Shown: piece by piece, positions 54,274 to 62,614 of the stretch
Numbering within the stretch: position 1 is the stretch's first letter
Layout: every line of letters begins with the position of its first letter
Source: Crenobacter cavernae
Lineage (GTDB): Bacteria > Pseudomonadota > Gammaproteobacteria > Burkholderiales > Chromobacteriaceae
Assembly (NCBI RefSeq): GCF_003355495.1
Contig: NZ_CP031337.1
Span: 2,051,001-2,115,000, forward strand
Direction of reading: 5' to 3'
DNA length: 64,000 bases
The notes under the pieces: model-generated
What the model was told of the DNA's origin: nothing
What the model saw: the letters and a program-made list of their open reading frames with translations, nothing else
Databases searched by the model: none
Program-made: the position numbers and the translations under genes

Positions 54274-55215
54274 ATGAGCCTGACCGTCACCGCCACGTCC
54301 GCCCTGCCCAAAGGCCTCGCCGCCAACGCCGCCGCAGGCGAGGCCGCCGCCTTGCCGCAGGACGCGATGCTGTTTGCTTCGCTGCTCGGCGCCGAAATCG
54401 GCCAGCTGGGCGGCAAGGCGCAGGCCAAGGCCACGCCGTCGGCCGACGGCGACGGCGAGGCCAAGACGGCCGGCGACGACGCGAAGACCGCCGCGCCCAC
54501 CGTTGACCCGGCCGCCGCGCTCGCCTACTTCCAGGTGCTGCCACAGCCGGTGCAGCCGCAGGGCACCGGACTGGGTTTGACGCCGCGCGGGGCCGGCGCG
54601 ACCGAAGGCTTGCCGGGGGCGTCGACGGATGCGTCGGTCGAGTCGGGATTCCTGCTGTCGGCGCTCGCCGGCAAGAAGGGCGGCCAGCAAAAATTGCCGG
54701 CCGATACGGAAAGTCCTGCCGCTTTTGCGCCGCAATGGCCGGCGACGAGTGCGCTGGCCGGCCCGCACGCCGCCGCCAGGACCGAGCGCGCTCCGCATGT
54801 GGTGACTTTGCCGGTGCCGCTGTCCGACTCGGCCTGGGGGCGTGCGATGGGCGAGCAGCTGATCGGCCTCGTGAACCTGAAAGCGGAAACGGCGCATATC
54901 CAGGTCAACCCGCCGCAGCTCGGGCCGATCGAGGTGTCGCTGAAGATCGATTCGAACAACCTGGCGCAGCTGCAATTCATCGCCGCCAACCCGATCGCGC
55001 GCGACGCGGTCGAGAACAGCCTGCCGCGCTTGTCGCAGATGCTGGCCGAGAGCGGCATCCAGCTCGGCGACGCGCAGGTGTCGAGCGGCCAGGGTCAGTC
55101 GCAGCAGTCGTTCGCGCAGCAGCAGGGCCGGCGCGATGGCGGCGGCGTGCAGGACGAGCCGGACGCGCTGACCGCGATCCGTGCGGCGCGCGGCGTGCTC
55201 AGCATCTTCGCTTAA
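54274..55215 (+). CDS. fliK: Flagellar hook-length control protein FliK
   Basis: A 313-residue secreted ruler protein that measures hook length and switches export specificity. The N-terminal two thirds is Ala/Gly/Pro-rich and poorly conserved. The C-terminal FliK domain is clear: AWGRAMGEQLIGLVNLKAET followed by AHIQVNPPQLGPIEVSLKI and a Q/S/G-rich tail. It is shorter than the roughly 400 residues of enteric FliK. The ATG at 54274 has GGGGAG upstream. It is the first gene behind the sigma54 promoter. Confidence 0.9.
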   Translation: MSLTVTATSALPKGLAANAAAGEAAALPQDAMLFASLLGAEIGQLGGKAQAKATPSADGDGEAKTAGDDAKTAAPTVDPAAALAYFQVLPQPVQPQGTGLGLTPRGAGATEGLPGASTDASVESGFLLSALAGKKGGQQKLPADTESPAAFAPQWPATSALAGPHAAARTERAPHVVTLPVPLSDSAWGRAMGEQLIGLVNLKAETAHIQVNPPQLGPIEVSLKIDSNNLAQLQFIAANPIARDAVENSLPRLSQMLAESGIQLGDAQVSSGQGQSQQSFAQQQGRRDGGGVQDEPDALTAIRAARGVLSIFA

Positions 55216-55317
55216 AGTATTTGGCTGTCTTTGTGGGCTATCCGTGCGGTACACTTGCGGGCGATCGTTGAAAATCGCTAACCATTCCCTTAAGTTCAAC
55301 CCGCACGGATTCGCTTC

Positions 55318-55824
55318 ATGGCTGAAGAACAGAAAAAGGACAAGAAGGCCGCAGGCGGCAGCAAGCTGCTGATCATCGTGATCGCGCTCCTGGTGCTGGT
55401 ACTGGCCGCCGTCGGTGGTCTGGCGGCCTATGTGTTCGCCAATATGCAGAAGGGCGACGCCGCGCACGCCGAGCAGGTCGACGAGAAGGCGGTCAAGAAG
55501 AAGGACGGGCCGCCGATCTTCCAGAAACTCGACACTTTCGTCGTGAACCTCGCCGGCGGCTCCGGTGCGATGCTGCAGGTCGAGATGCAGGCCGAGTTGT
55601 CCGATGAGGACGCCAAGAAGCGCTTCACCGACTACATGCCCAAGGTGCGCAGCGCGCTGATCCTGCTCTTGTCATCCAAGACCTCCGAAGAGCTGGCGAC
55701 GCCGGACGGCAAGGTCAAGCTGAAGGCGCAGGTGAAGAAAATCATCAACGAGGCGATGGATGCCGGGTCGGAAGAGCCGGTGGACTCGGTCCTTTTCACG
55801 TCCTTCATCATCCAAGAGCAGTAA
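55318..55824 (+). CDS. fliL: Flagellar basal body-associated protein FliL
   Basis: A 168-residue single-pass inner-membrane protein that supports stator function. The N-terminal tail is lysine-rich, the membrane helix is LLIIVIALLVLVLAAVGGLA (residues 18-37), and the periplasmic domain follows with FQKLDTFVVNLAGGSGAML. It begins the fliLMNOPQR run, 102 bases after fliK. Confidence 0.94.
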   Translation: MAEEQKKDKKAAGGSKLLIIVIALLVLVLAAVGGLAAYVFANMQKGDAAHAEQVDEKAVKKKDGPPIFQKLDTFVVNLAGGSGAMLQVEMQAELSDEDAKKRFTDYMPKVRSALILLLSSKTSEELATPDGKVKLKAQVKKIINEAMDAGSEEPVDSVLFTSFIIQEQ

Positions 55825-55827
55825 GGC

Positions 55828-56838
55828 ATGGCCGACGAGATCCTCTCCCAGGAGGAGGTCGACGCCCTTTTACGCGGTGTCACCGGGGACGAAGACGAGG
55901 GCGATGAGGCGCAAGACGCCTACGGCGTGCGCACCTACGAGATCGGCCGTCAGGAGCGCATCGTGCGCGGCCGGATGCCGACGCTCGAGATCATCAACGA
56001 GCGTTTCGCGCGCAACCTGCGCATCGCGCTGTTCAACTTCATCCGCCGCAACGCGGAAATCTCGGTCGGCCCGGTTCGCGTGCAGAAGTACAGCGAATTC
56101 ATCCGCAACCTCGTGGTCCCGACCAACCTCAACCTGGTCCACATGAAGCCCTTGAGGGGCACCGGTCTGTTCATCTTCGACCCGGACCTGGTCTTCCTGG
56201 TGGTCGACAACCTGTTCGGCTCCGACGGGCGTTACCACGTGCGCGTCGAGGGCCGCGACTTCACGCCGACCGAGCAGCGGATCATCCGTCGCCTGCTCGA
56301 CGTGGTGTTCACCGAGTGCCAGAAGGCGTGGGAGCCGGTCTACCCGATCGAGTTCGCCTACCTGCGCTCGGAAATGAACACGCAGTTCACCAATATCGCG
56401 ACGCCGACCGAGGTGGTCGTCGCGATGACCTTCCATATCGAGCTCGGTGCCGGTGGCGGCGACTTCCACATCTGCCTGCCGTACGCGATGGTCGAGCCGA
56501 TCCGCGACGTGCTGTCGAGCACGATGCAGGCCGACCGCACCGAGGTCGACAACCGCTGGATCAACCTGATGTCGAGCCAGGTGCAGGCGGCCGAGGTCGA
56601 GATGGTCGCGACGCTGGCCGAGACGCGCGTCACGCTCGGCCAGGTGCTGAACCTGAAGGAAGGCGACGTGGTGATGCTGGAGATACCCGAGAACATCGTC
56701 GCCGATGTGTCGGGCATCCCGGTGCTGGAGTGCAAGTACGGCACCCTGAACGGACGCTACGCGCTCAGGGTCGATAAAATTCTCGCCGGCGCCCACGAGC
56801 TGGGCGAACCGGCCAATGGAGAGAAGCACGATGGCTGA
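55828..56838 (+). CDS. fliM: Flagellar motor switch protein FliM
   Basis: A 336-residue C-ring protein. The N-terminal CheY-P-binding motif is ILSQEEVDALL. The middle CheC-like domain begins near GRMPTLEIINERFARN, and the C-terminal SpoA-like domain ends in CKYGTLNGRYALRVD. CheY control of motor direction is therefore expected. It overlaps the start of fliN by eight bases. Confidence 0.97.
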   Translation: MADEILSQEEVDALLRGVTGDEDEGDEAQDAYGVRTYEIGRQERIVRGRMPTLEIINERFARNLRIALFNFIRRNAEISVGPVRVQKYSEFIRNLVVPTNLNLVHMKPLRGTGLFIFDPDLVFLVVDNLFGSDGRYHVRVEGRDFTPTEQRIIRRLLDVVFTECQKAWEPVYPIEFAYLRSEMNTQFTNIATPTEVVVAMTFHIELGAGGGDFHICLPYAMVEPIRDVLSSTMQADRTEVDNRWINLMSSQVQAAEVEMVATLAETRVTLGQVLNLKEGDVVMLEIPENIVADVSGIPVLECKYGTLNGRYALRVDKILAGAHELGEPANGEKHDG

Positions 56839-57331
56839 CGAATCGAAAACCGAAACCGACTTCGCCGACTTTGCCGCCGCCGCGGCGATGGCCGACAGCG
56901 TCGGCGCCGCGGGCGGCGACGATGTCAGCATGGACGACTGGGCCGCCGCGATGGCCGAGCAGGAAGAGGTCGAAGCGGCCGCGTCGGCCGCGCCGGCCGC
57001 CGCGACGCAGCCGGCCACCGGCCTGTTCCAGGACTTCGGCTCGGCCGGGTCGGCCGGCGCCGCCGTGCCGCACAACCTCGACATGATCCTCGACATCCCG
57101 GTCAATATGACCGTGGAGCTCGGCCGCACCAAGATCGCCATCCGCAACCTGTTGCAGCTGGCGCAAGGCTCGGTGGTCGAGCTCGACGGCCTCGCCGGCG
57201 AGCCGATGGACGTGCTCGTCAACGGCTGCCTGATCGCGCAGGGCGAGGTGGTCGTCGTGAACGACAAGTTCGGCATCCGCCTGACCGACATCATCACCCC
57301 GGCCGAGCGCATCCGCCGCCTGCAGAAGTAA
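56831..57331 (+). CDS. fliN: Flagellar motor switch protein FliN
   Basis: A 166-residue C-ring protein with a variable acidic/alanine-rich N-terminus (residues 1-75) and a C-terminal SpoA domain (LDIPVNMTVELGRTKIAIRN; LVNGCLIAQGEVVVVNDKFG). FliN also docks FliH-FliI at the base of the motor. I choose the ATG at 56831, behind GGAGAG, rather than one five codons upstream. It ends in TAATG with fliO. Confidence 0.95.
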   Translation: MADESKTETDFADFAAAAAMADSVGAAGGDDVSMDDWAAAMAEQEEVEAAASAAPAAATQPATGLFQDFGSAGSAGAAVPHNLDMILDIPVNMTVELGRTKIAIRNLLQLAQGSVVELDGLAGEPMDVLVNGCLIAQGEVVVVNDKFGIRLTDIITPAERIRRLQK

Positions 57332-57765
57332 TGATCCGCTTCGCCCCCCTTGCTGCGCTGACGCTCGCCCCCCCGGCTTGGGCGGCCACCGCCGCGCCGT
57401 CGCCGCTCTCCAGCCTGGTGCAGGTGATCGCCGCGCTGGCGCTGGTGGTCGGCGCCATCGTCGCCTGCGGCTGGGCGTTTCGCCGCGTGCAGGGCAAGAT
57501 GGGCGGCCTGCCGCAGCACCTGAAAGTGGTCGGCGGTGTGATGGTCGGCCAGCGCGAGCGCGTCGTCGTCGTCGAACTCGACGGCGAATGGCTGGTGCTC
57601 GGCGTGACGGGCCAGCAGGTCAACCTCTTGACGCGCCGGCCGCGCCCCGAAGGCCTGCCGATGCCGGGCGACGGCCTTAGCGAGCCGCCGTTCGCCCAGT
57701 GGCTGAAGGCGGCGCTCAATAAGGCTCGGCCAAGCTCCACCCGCGAACCCGATTCCGAAAAATGA
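57331..57765 (+). CDS. fliO: Flagellar export apparatus protein FliO
   Basis: A 144-residue membrane protein that assists assembly of the FliPQR core. A signal-like N-terminus is followed by one clear membrane helix (about residues 31-47, VIAALALVVGAIVACGW). The cytoplasmic part has MGGLPQHLKVVGGVMVGQRE and GEWLVLGVTGQQVNLL, typical of FliO. The C-terminal tail is encoded by a repeat copy (57724), reading ARPS. It overlaps fliP by four bases. Confidence 0.9.
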   Translation: MIRFAPLAALTLAPPAWAATAAPSPLSSLVQVIAALALVVGAIVACGWAFRRVQGKMGGLPQHLKVVGGVMVGQRERVVVVELDGEWLVLGVTGQQVNLLTRRPRPEGLPMPGDGLSEPPFAQWLKAALNKARPSSTREPDSEK

Positions 57766-58505
57766 TTCCCACGAAACGTTTGTTATGGGCGGCGGTGCTC
57801 TTGCTGCCCGGTGCGGCGCTGGCCGCCGGCCTGCCACTCTTGACCAGCTCCCCGGCCACCGGCGGCGGGCAGAGCTATTCGCTGTCCTTGCAGATGCTGC
57901 TGTTCATGACCGGGCTGACCTTCATCCCGGCCATGGTGCTGATGATGACCGCGTTCACGCGCATCGTGATCGTGCTGTCGCTGTTGCGCCAGGCGCTCGG
58001 CACGATGCAGGCGCCGCCGAACCAGGTGCTGATCGGCCTGTCGCTGTTCTTGACGCTGTTCGTGATGGGGCCGACGCTCGACAAGGTCTATAACAATGCC
58101 TGGCTGCCGTTCTCGGAAGACAAGATCGCGTTCAACGTCGCGCTCGACGAGGCGGCGAAGCCGATGAAGGCGTTCATGCTCAAGCAGACGCGCGAGAAGG
58201 ACCTCGAATTCTTCATCGAGATCTCGCAGTCGGCCAAGCCGGCGACGCCGGCCGACGTGTCGATCAAGACGCTGGTGCCGGCCTTCGTCGTCAGCGAGCT
58301 GAAGACCGCGTTCCAGATCGGCTTCATGGTGTTCATTCCCTTTCTGATCATCGACCTCGTCGTCGCGAGCATCCTGATGGCGATGGGCATGATGATGGTG
58401 TCGCCGGTGATCATCTCGCTGCCGTTCAAGATGATGCTGTTCGTGCTGGTCGACGGCTGGACCCTGCTGATGGGGTCGCTGGTTCAGAGCTTCTACACCG
58501 GATGA
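57762..58505 (+). CDS. fliP: Flagellar export gate protein FliP
   Basis: A 247-residue inner-membrane core component of the type III export channel. It has a cleavable signal (RLLWAAVLLLPGAALAA) and four membrane helices. Conserved blocks: MVLMMTAFTRIVIVLSLLRQ, ALGTMQAPPNQVLIGLSLFL, and PFLIIDLVVASILMAMGMMM. It ends with a four-base overlap into an acetyltransferase gene rather than fliQ. Confidence 0.96.
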   Translation: MIPTKRLLWAAVLLLPGAALAAGLPLLTSSPATGGGQSYSLSLQMLLFMTGLTFIPAMVLMMTAFTRIVIVLSLLRQALGTMQAPPNQVLIGLSLFLTLFVMGPTLDKVYNNAWLPFSEDKIAFNVALDEAAKPMKAFMLKQTREKDLEFFIEISQSAKPATPADVSIKTLVPAFVVSELKTAFQIGFMVFIPFLIIDLVVASILMAMGMMMVSPVIISLPFKMMLFVLVDGWTLLMGSLVQSFYTG

Positions 58506-59002
58506 AGATCACACTCGATACCCTGGCCGACGCCGACATTCCTGCCTGCCACGCGCTGTTCGTCGACGCGGTGCATAGGCTCGGCCAACGTCATTACCGC
58601 GCCGAGCAGTGCGCCGCCTGGGCGCCGCAAGGCGAGATGCCCGACTCTTGGCGGGACGGCTGGGCCCGTCGGCTCTCGCGCGCCTGGGGCGTGAAGGCGC
58701 TGTCGGAGGACGGCCGGCTCGCCGGCTTTGCGTGGCTGCTGTCGGACGGCGAATTCGACATGCTGTTCGTCGCGCCGTGGGCGGCCGGGCAGGGCGTCGG
58801 GACCCGCCTCGTCGGCGCGCTCGTCTACGAGGCGAACGCGGCAGGGTTGGCCGAGCTCACCGCCTACGCGAGCCACGGCGCGCGGCCGGTGTTCGAGCGC
58901 GCCGGCTTCACCATGCTGCGCGACAACCTGGTGTGGCGTGACGGTGTCGCGATCGAGAACTGGATCATGAAGAAGGCCTTGCCCGGCCGGGAGGCGACGT
59001 GA
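58502..59002 (+). CDS. GNAT-family acetyltransferase inserted between fliP and fliQ
   Basis: A 166-residue protein with a GNAT fold. The acetyl-CoA binding motif A is FVAPWAAGQGVGTRLVGAL (Q-x-x-G-x-G/A variant), followed by motif B ending in YASHGARPVFERAGF. It overlaps fliP by four bases and the fliQ GTG start by four bases, so it is fully coupled to the export gate genes. fliP-fliQ-fliR are normally contiguous, so the gene is an insertion. It contains two copies of the dispersed repeat (58579 and 58845). The acetylation target (protein or small molecule) is unknown. Confidence 0.9.
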   Translation: MKITLDTLADADIPACHALFVDAVHRLGQRHYRAEQCAAWAPQGEMPDSWRDGWARRLSRAWGVKALSEDGRLAGFAWLLSDGEFDMLFVAPWAAGQGVGTRLVGALVYEANAAGLAELTAYASHGARPVFERAGFTMLRDNLVWRDGVAIENWIMKKALPGREAT

Positions 59003-59268
59003 GTCCCGAGTACGTCATCAACCTCGTGCAGAACGCGCTCTACATCCTGATCATCGTGTCGGCGCCGGTGCTCGCCGTGTCGCTGCTCGTCGGCCTCTTG
59101 GTCAGCATCCTGCAGGCGGCGACGCAGATCAACGAGATGACGCTGACCTTCATCCCGAAGCTGTTGGCGATGTTCCTCGTGCTGGTGCTCGCCGGCCCGT
59201 GGATGCTGAATACGCTGGTCGACTACACGGTGCGGCTCTACCAGGGCATCCCCGGGGCGATCGGCTAG
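58999..59268 (+). CDS. fliQ: Flagellar export gate protein FliQ
   Basis: An 89-residue inner-membrane protein with two helices (LYILIIVSAPVLAVSLLVGL and a second near LLAMFLVLVLAGPW). The linking loop ATQINEMTLTFIPKL is the family signature. The start codon is GTG, inside the acetyltransferase stop. It is immediately followed by fliR. Confidence 0.95.
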   Translation: MSPEYVINLVQNALYILIIVSAPVLAVSLLVGLLVSILQAATQINEMTLTFIPKLLAMFLVLVLAGPWMLNTLVDYTVRLYQGIPGAIG

Positions 59269-60051
59269 ATGCTCGCGATCACCGACGCGCAGATCAACGC
59301 GCTCGTCGCCGTCTTCATCTGGCCGTTCGCGCGCATCGCGGGGCTGATCATGGCCGATCCCTTGCTCGCCACCCGCGGCGTGCCGCGCCGCTTCAAGGCC
59401 GGCTTCGCCTTTTTCCTCACCGTATTGATCGCGCCCATCCTGCCGCCGCTGCCTGACGTGCCGCTGGTCTCGGCCGAAGGCGTCGCCATCCTGGTGCAGC
59501 AGTTGTTGATCGGCGTCGGCATCGGTTTCGCGACGCGCATCGTGATGGGCGCGGTCGAGCTCGCCGGCTTCACCATCGGCACGCAGATGGGCCTGGGTTT
59601 CGCGCTGTTCTTCGACCCGATGTCGTCGGCGCAGGTGCCGGGTGTCGCGCGGCTGTTGTCTATCTTCGTCTTTCTCTTGTTCCTGATGATGGGCGGCCTG
59701 CAGGTGCTGGTCGGCACGCTCGTCGACAGCTTCACCGTGCTGCCGATCGGCCAAAGCGTGCCGGTCGAAGGCTGGCGAACGTTGGCCGAGTGGGGCGGGC
59801 ATCTCTTCCTATGGGGGGTGTGGCTGTCGCTGCCGGTGGTCGCGGCGCTTCTGGTGACCAACCTGGCGATCGGCGTGATGACGCGCGCCGCACCGCAGTT
59901 CAACGTGTTCTCGTTCGGCTTCCCGCTGACGCTGCTGATCGGCTTCATCGCGCTGTACTTCGCGCTGCCCTTGTTGGTGCCGGCGGTCGAGACCATGTAC
60001 CGTGAGGCGTTCGGCTTCGTCAACGTCTGGCTTAGAACGCCGAAGCCGTAG
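59269..60051 (+). CDS. fliR: Flagellar export gate protein FliR
   Basis: A 260-residue inner-membrane export-gate subunit with about six helices. Family blocks include ALVAVFIWPFARIAGLIMAD, GVPRRFKAGFAFFLTVLIAP and LGFALFFDPMSSAQVPGVAR. It starts at the base after the fliQ stop. No flhB or flhA follows; the next gene is yebC, so the rest of the flagellar regulon is elsewhere. A repeat copy lies at 59780. Confidence 0.95.
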   Translation: MLAITDAQINALVAVFIWPFARIAGLIMADPLLATRGVPRRFKAGFAFFLTVLIAPILPPLPDVPLVSAEGVAILVQQLLIGVGIGFATRIVMGAVELAGFTIGTQMGLGFALFFDPMSSAQVPGVARLLSIFVFLLFLMMGGLQVLVGTLVDSFTVLPIGQSVPVEGWRTLAEWGGHLFLWGVWLSLPVVAALLVTNLAIGVMTRAAPQFNVFSFGFPLTLLIGFIALYFALPLLVPAVETMYREAFGFVNVWLRTPKP

Positions 60052-60060
60052 CGCCGCGCC

Positions 60061-60085
60061 AAAGCGCCGGCGCTTTTTGATAGAA
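60061..60085 (+). promoter_or_regulatory. Terminator of fliR and likely yebC promoter
   Basis: AAAGCG-CCGG-CGCTTT followed by TTT (60061-60078) is a short terminator after fliR. TAGAAT at about 60080-60085 could be the -10 box of yebC; no convincing -35 is seen. The rest of the 96-base gap shows only the GAGG ribosome site of yebC. Confidence 0.5.
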
Positions 60086-60147
60086 TTCCCGGGTCTATTC
60101 CCCCAACCGGCGGCGTTGCGCCGCCCAAGGCAAAAATCGAGGTAACC

Positions 60148-60873
60148 ATGGCTGGACACAGCAAATGGGCGAACATCAAGCATAAGAAGGAACGCGCCGA
60201 CGCCAAGCGCGGCAAGGTCTTTACCCGTCTGATCAAGGAAATCACCGTCGCCGCGCGTCTGGGCGGCGGCGACGCGACGACCAACCCGCGCCTGCGCCTG
60301 GCGATCGACAAGGCGTACGACGCCAACATGCCGAAGGACAACGTCCAGCGCGCCGTCGACCGCGGCGCCGGCAACCTCGAGGGCGTCAGCTACGAAGAGC
60401 TGCGCTACGAGGGCTACGGCATAGCCGGCGCGGCGGTGATGGTCGACTGCATGACCGACAACAAGACGCGCACCGTCGCCGACGTGCGCCACGCGTTTTC
60501 GAAGTACGGCGGCAATATGGGCACCGACGGCTGCGTCGCGTTCCAGTTCAAGCACTGCGGCTACCTGGTGTTCGCGCCGGGCGTCGACGAGGACGCGCTG
60601 ATGGAAGCGGCGCTCGAATCGGGCGCCGAGGACGTCGTCACCAACGACGACGGCTCGATCGAGGTGATCACCGACCCGTACGCGTTCACCGACGTGAAGG
60701 CCGCGCTCGAGGCCGCCGGCTTCAAGGCCGAGGACGGCGAAGTGACGATGCGCGCGCTGAACGAGACGGTGCTCGAAGGCGAAGACGCCGCGCGCATGCA
60801 GAAGCTGATCGACGCGCTCGAAGACCTCGACGACGTGCAAGAGGTCTACACTTCGGCGGTGCTCGAGGAATAA
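60148..60873 (+). CDS. yebC: YebC/PmpR-family protein
   Basis: A 241-residue DUF28-family protein. It opens with the highly conserved MAGHSKWANIKHKKERADAK and contains RAVDRGAGNLEGVSYEELRY. Members bind DNA and act as transcription regulators, and some help translation of proline-rich proteins. It usually neighbours ruvC; here it follows the flagellar genes. A terminator lies right after its stop. Confidence 0.95.
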   Translation: MAGHSKWANIKHKKERADAKRGKVFTRLIKEITVAARLGGGDATTNPRLRLAIDKAYDANMPKDNVQRAVDRGAGNLEGVSYEELRYEGYGIAGAAVMVDCMTDNKTRTVADVRHAFSKYGGNMGTDGCVAFQFKHCGYLVFAPGVDEDALMEAALESGAEDVVTNDDGSIEVITDPYAFTDVKAALEAAGFKAEDGEVTMRALNETVLEGEDAARMQKLIDALEDLDDVQEVYTSAVLEE

Positions 60874-60876
60874 TCG

Positions 60877-61347
60877 TTGGCGCGCTCCGAGCAAGAGCAA
60901 GGCTTGTCTTCGGGCAAGCCTTTTTCGCATCGGACGGTCTGCGCCGTCGCGGCGCTCGCCTGGTGGGGCGTTTCGCTGTGGCTGCTGTTGAAGCCCGCGT
61001 CGCCGCCCGGCGCGATCCCGCACTTCGACAAGTTCGGCCACGCGGCGATGTTCGGGCTGCAGGCCGCCCTCTTGTTCGGCGCCAGCGGTTGGCGCGCGGG
61101 CCGCGTCTGGCTCGCGCTGCTGCCGTGGGCCGTCGGGTCCGAAATCCTGCAGGGCTGGCTGACGCTAGACCGTAGCCCCGACGCGCTCGACGCCGTCGCC
61201 GACATGACGGGCGCTATGCTGGTCTTATGGCCGCTGTCCCTGATCGCCCGCCCGGCCCGGCTGAACGCCCCGGCCGCGCCGCGGTCTACCCAAAACGAAA
61301 CATCACGAGGTGACGCATGCAGTACGCCGCACGAAGACAGCAACTGA
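60877..61347 (+). CDS. VanZ-like membrane protein
   Basis: An approximately 156-residue membrane protein with about four hydrophobic helices and the VanZ-type motif IPHFDKFGHAAMFGLQAALL with an aspartate-containing loop (LDAVADMTGAMLVLWPLSL). VanZ-like proteins have no settled role here. The start is doubtful: no ATG exists in the first 60 codons, the TTG at 60877 is the only early candidate with length support, and a strong terminator lies across the first codons. Another TTG (60904) falls inside that hairpin. The 3' end overlaps pepP by 31 bases. Confidence 0.7.
   Translation: MARSEQEQGLSSGKPFSHRTVCAVAALAWWGVSLWLLLKPASPPGAIPHFDKFGHAAMFGLQAALLFGASGWRAGRVWLALLPWAVGSEILQGWLTLDRSPDALDAVADMTGAMLVLWPLSLIARPARLNAPAAPRSTQNETSRGDACSTPHEDSN
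60899..60925 (+). terminator. Intrinsic terminator of yebC
   Basis: AAGGCTTG (60899-60906) pairs perfectly with CAAGCCTT (60915-60922) and is followed by TTT. It lies 26 bases after the yebC stop, inside the apparent 5' end of the VanZ-like frame. Confidence 0.85.
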
Positions 61348-62612
61348 TGCAGGCGATGGGCGGCGGTCTGGCCGTCCTGCCGACCGCGCCCGAAGCCAGC
61401 CGCAACGCCGACACCCATTACCCCTACCGGCCCGACAGCCACTTCTGGTACCTGAGCGGCTTCACCGAGCCCGAGGCGGTGCTGGTGCTCGACGCGCGCA
61501 CCGGCAAGAGCGTGCTGTTCTGCCGCGCGAAGAACCTCGACATGGAAATCTGGGACGGCTTCCGCCACGGCCCGGACGGCGCCAAAGAGGCCTTCGGCTT
61601 CGACGAGGCCTACCCGATCGAGGAACTCGATACGCGCATCGTGACGATGTTGGCCGAGGCCGACACGCTGTACTGGGGCGTCGGCCGCCGCGGCGACTGG
61701 GACGCGCGCGTCGGGCGCTGGCTCGAGGCGGCGCGCGGCTCGCGCAACCTCGGTCCGGCCCCCGGCCGCTTCGCCGATCTTGCGACGCTGATCGACGCGC
61801 AGCGCCTCTACAAGGACGAGGCGGAGATCGCCACCTTGCGCCGCACCGGCGCGATCTCGGCCGAGGCGCACGTGCGCGCGATGCAGGCGACGCGGCCGGG
61901 CCGCTACGAATACGAGATCGAGGCCGAGATCCTGCATACTTTCGTCAGGCACGGCGCGCGCCACCCGGCGTACGAGAGCATCGTAGCCGGCGGCGCCAAC
62001 GCGTGCACGCTGCACTACGTCGGCAACCGCGACCGCCTCGCCGACGGCGAGCTGTTGCTGATCGACGCCGGTTCCGAATTCATGGGCTACGCCGGCGACA
62101 TCACGCGCACCTTCCCGGTCAACGGCCGCTTCACCGGCGCGCAGCGCGCGGTGTACGAGGTCGTGCTCGCCGCGCAGCTGGCCGGCATAGCCCAGGTGCG
62201 CCCCGGCGTCGCGTGGAACGCGTTCGCCGACGCCGCGCTCAAGGTGCTGGTCGAGGGGCTGGTCGACCTGAAACTGTTGACCGGCACCGTCGACGACAAT
62301 ATCGAATCGGGTGCCTACCGCCAGTTCTACATGCACGGCCTAGGCCACTGGATCGGGCTGGACGTCCACGACGTCGGCGGCCGCAAGGGCGCGAACGGCG
62401 ACTGGATCCGCTTCGCGCCGGGCATGTGCACCACGGTCGAGCCCGGCCTCTACATCCGGCCGGCGGACAACGTGCCGGCCGAGTTCCACAACATCGGCAT
62501 CCGCATCGAGGACGACGTGCTCGTCACCGAAACCGGCCACGAGGTCTACACGGCCGGCGTGCCGAAGGCGGTAGACGACATCGAGGCGCTGATGCGCGCG
62601 GCGAAAGGCTGA
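61317..62612 (+). CDS. pepP: Xaa-Pro aminopeptidase (AMP II)
   Basis: A 431-residue dimetal peptidase that removes N-terminal residues before proline. The N-terminal creatinase-like domain (SHFWYLSGFTEPEAVLVLDA) is followed by the pita-bread catalytic domain. Metal ligands are visible in IDAGSEFMGYAGDITRT (two Asp), the His of HGLGHWIGLDVHD, the Glu of TVEPGLYI and the Glu in GIRIEDDVLV. The ATG at 61317 overlaps the VanZ-like gene. It lies two bases upstream of a ubiquinone-type monooxygenase gene, a common pepP-ubiH pairing. Confidence 0.95.
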   Translation: MQYAARRQQLMQAMGGGLAVLPTAPEASRNADTHYPYRPDSHFWYLSGFTEPEAVLVLDARTGKSVLFCRAKNLDMEIWDGFRHGPDGAKEAFGFDEAYPIEELDTRIVTMLAEADTLYWGVGRRGDWDARVGRWLEAARGSRNLGPAPGRFADLATLIDAQRLYKDEAEIATLRRTGAISAEAHVRAMQATRPGRYEYEIEAEILHTFVRHGARHPAYESIVAGGANACTLHYVGNRDRLADGELLLIDAGSEFMGYAGDITRTFPVNGRFTGAQRAVYEVVLAAQLAGIAQVRPGVAWNAFADAALKVLVEGLVDLKLLTGTVDDNIESGAYRQFYMHGLGHWIGLDVHDVGGRKGANGDWIRFAPGMCTTVEPGLYIRPADNVPAEFHNIGIRIEDDVLVTETGHEVYTAGVPKAVDDIEALMRAAKG

Positions 62613-62614
62613 CG

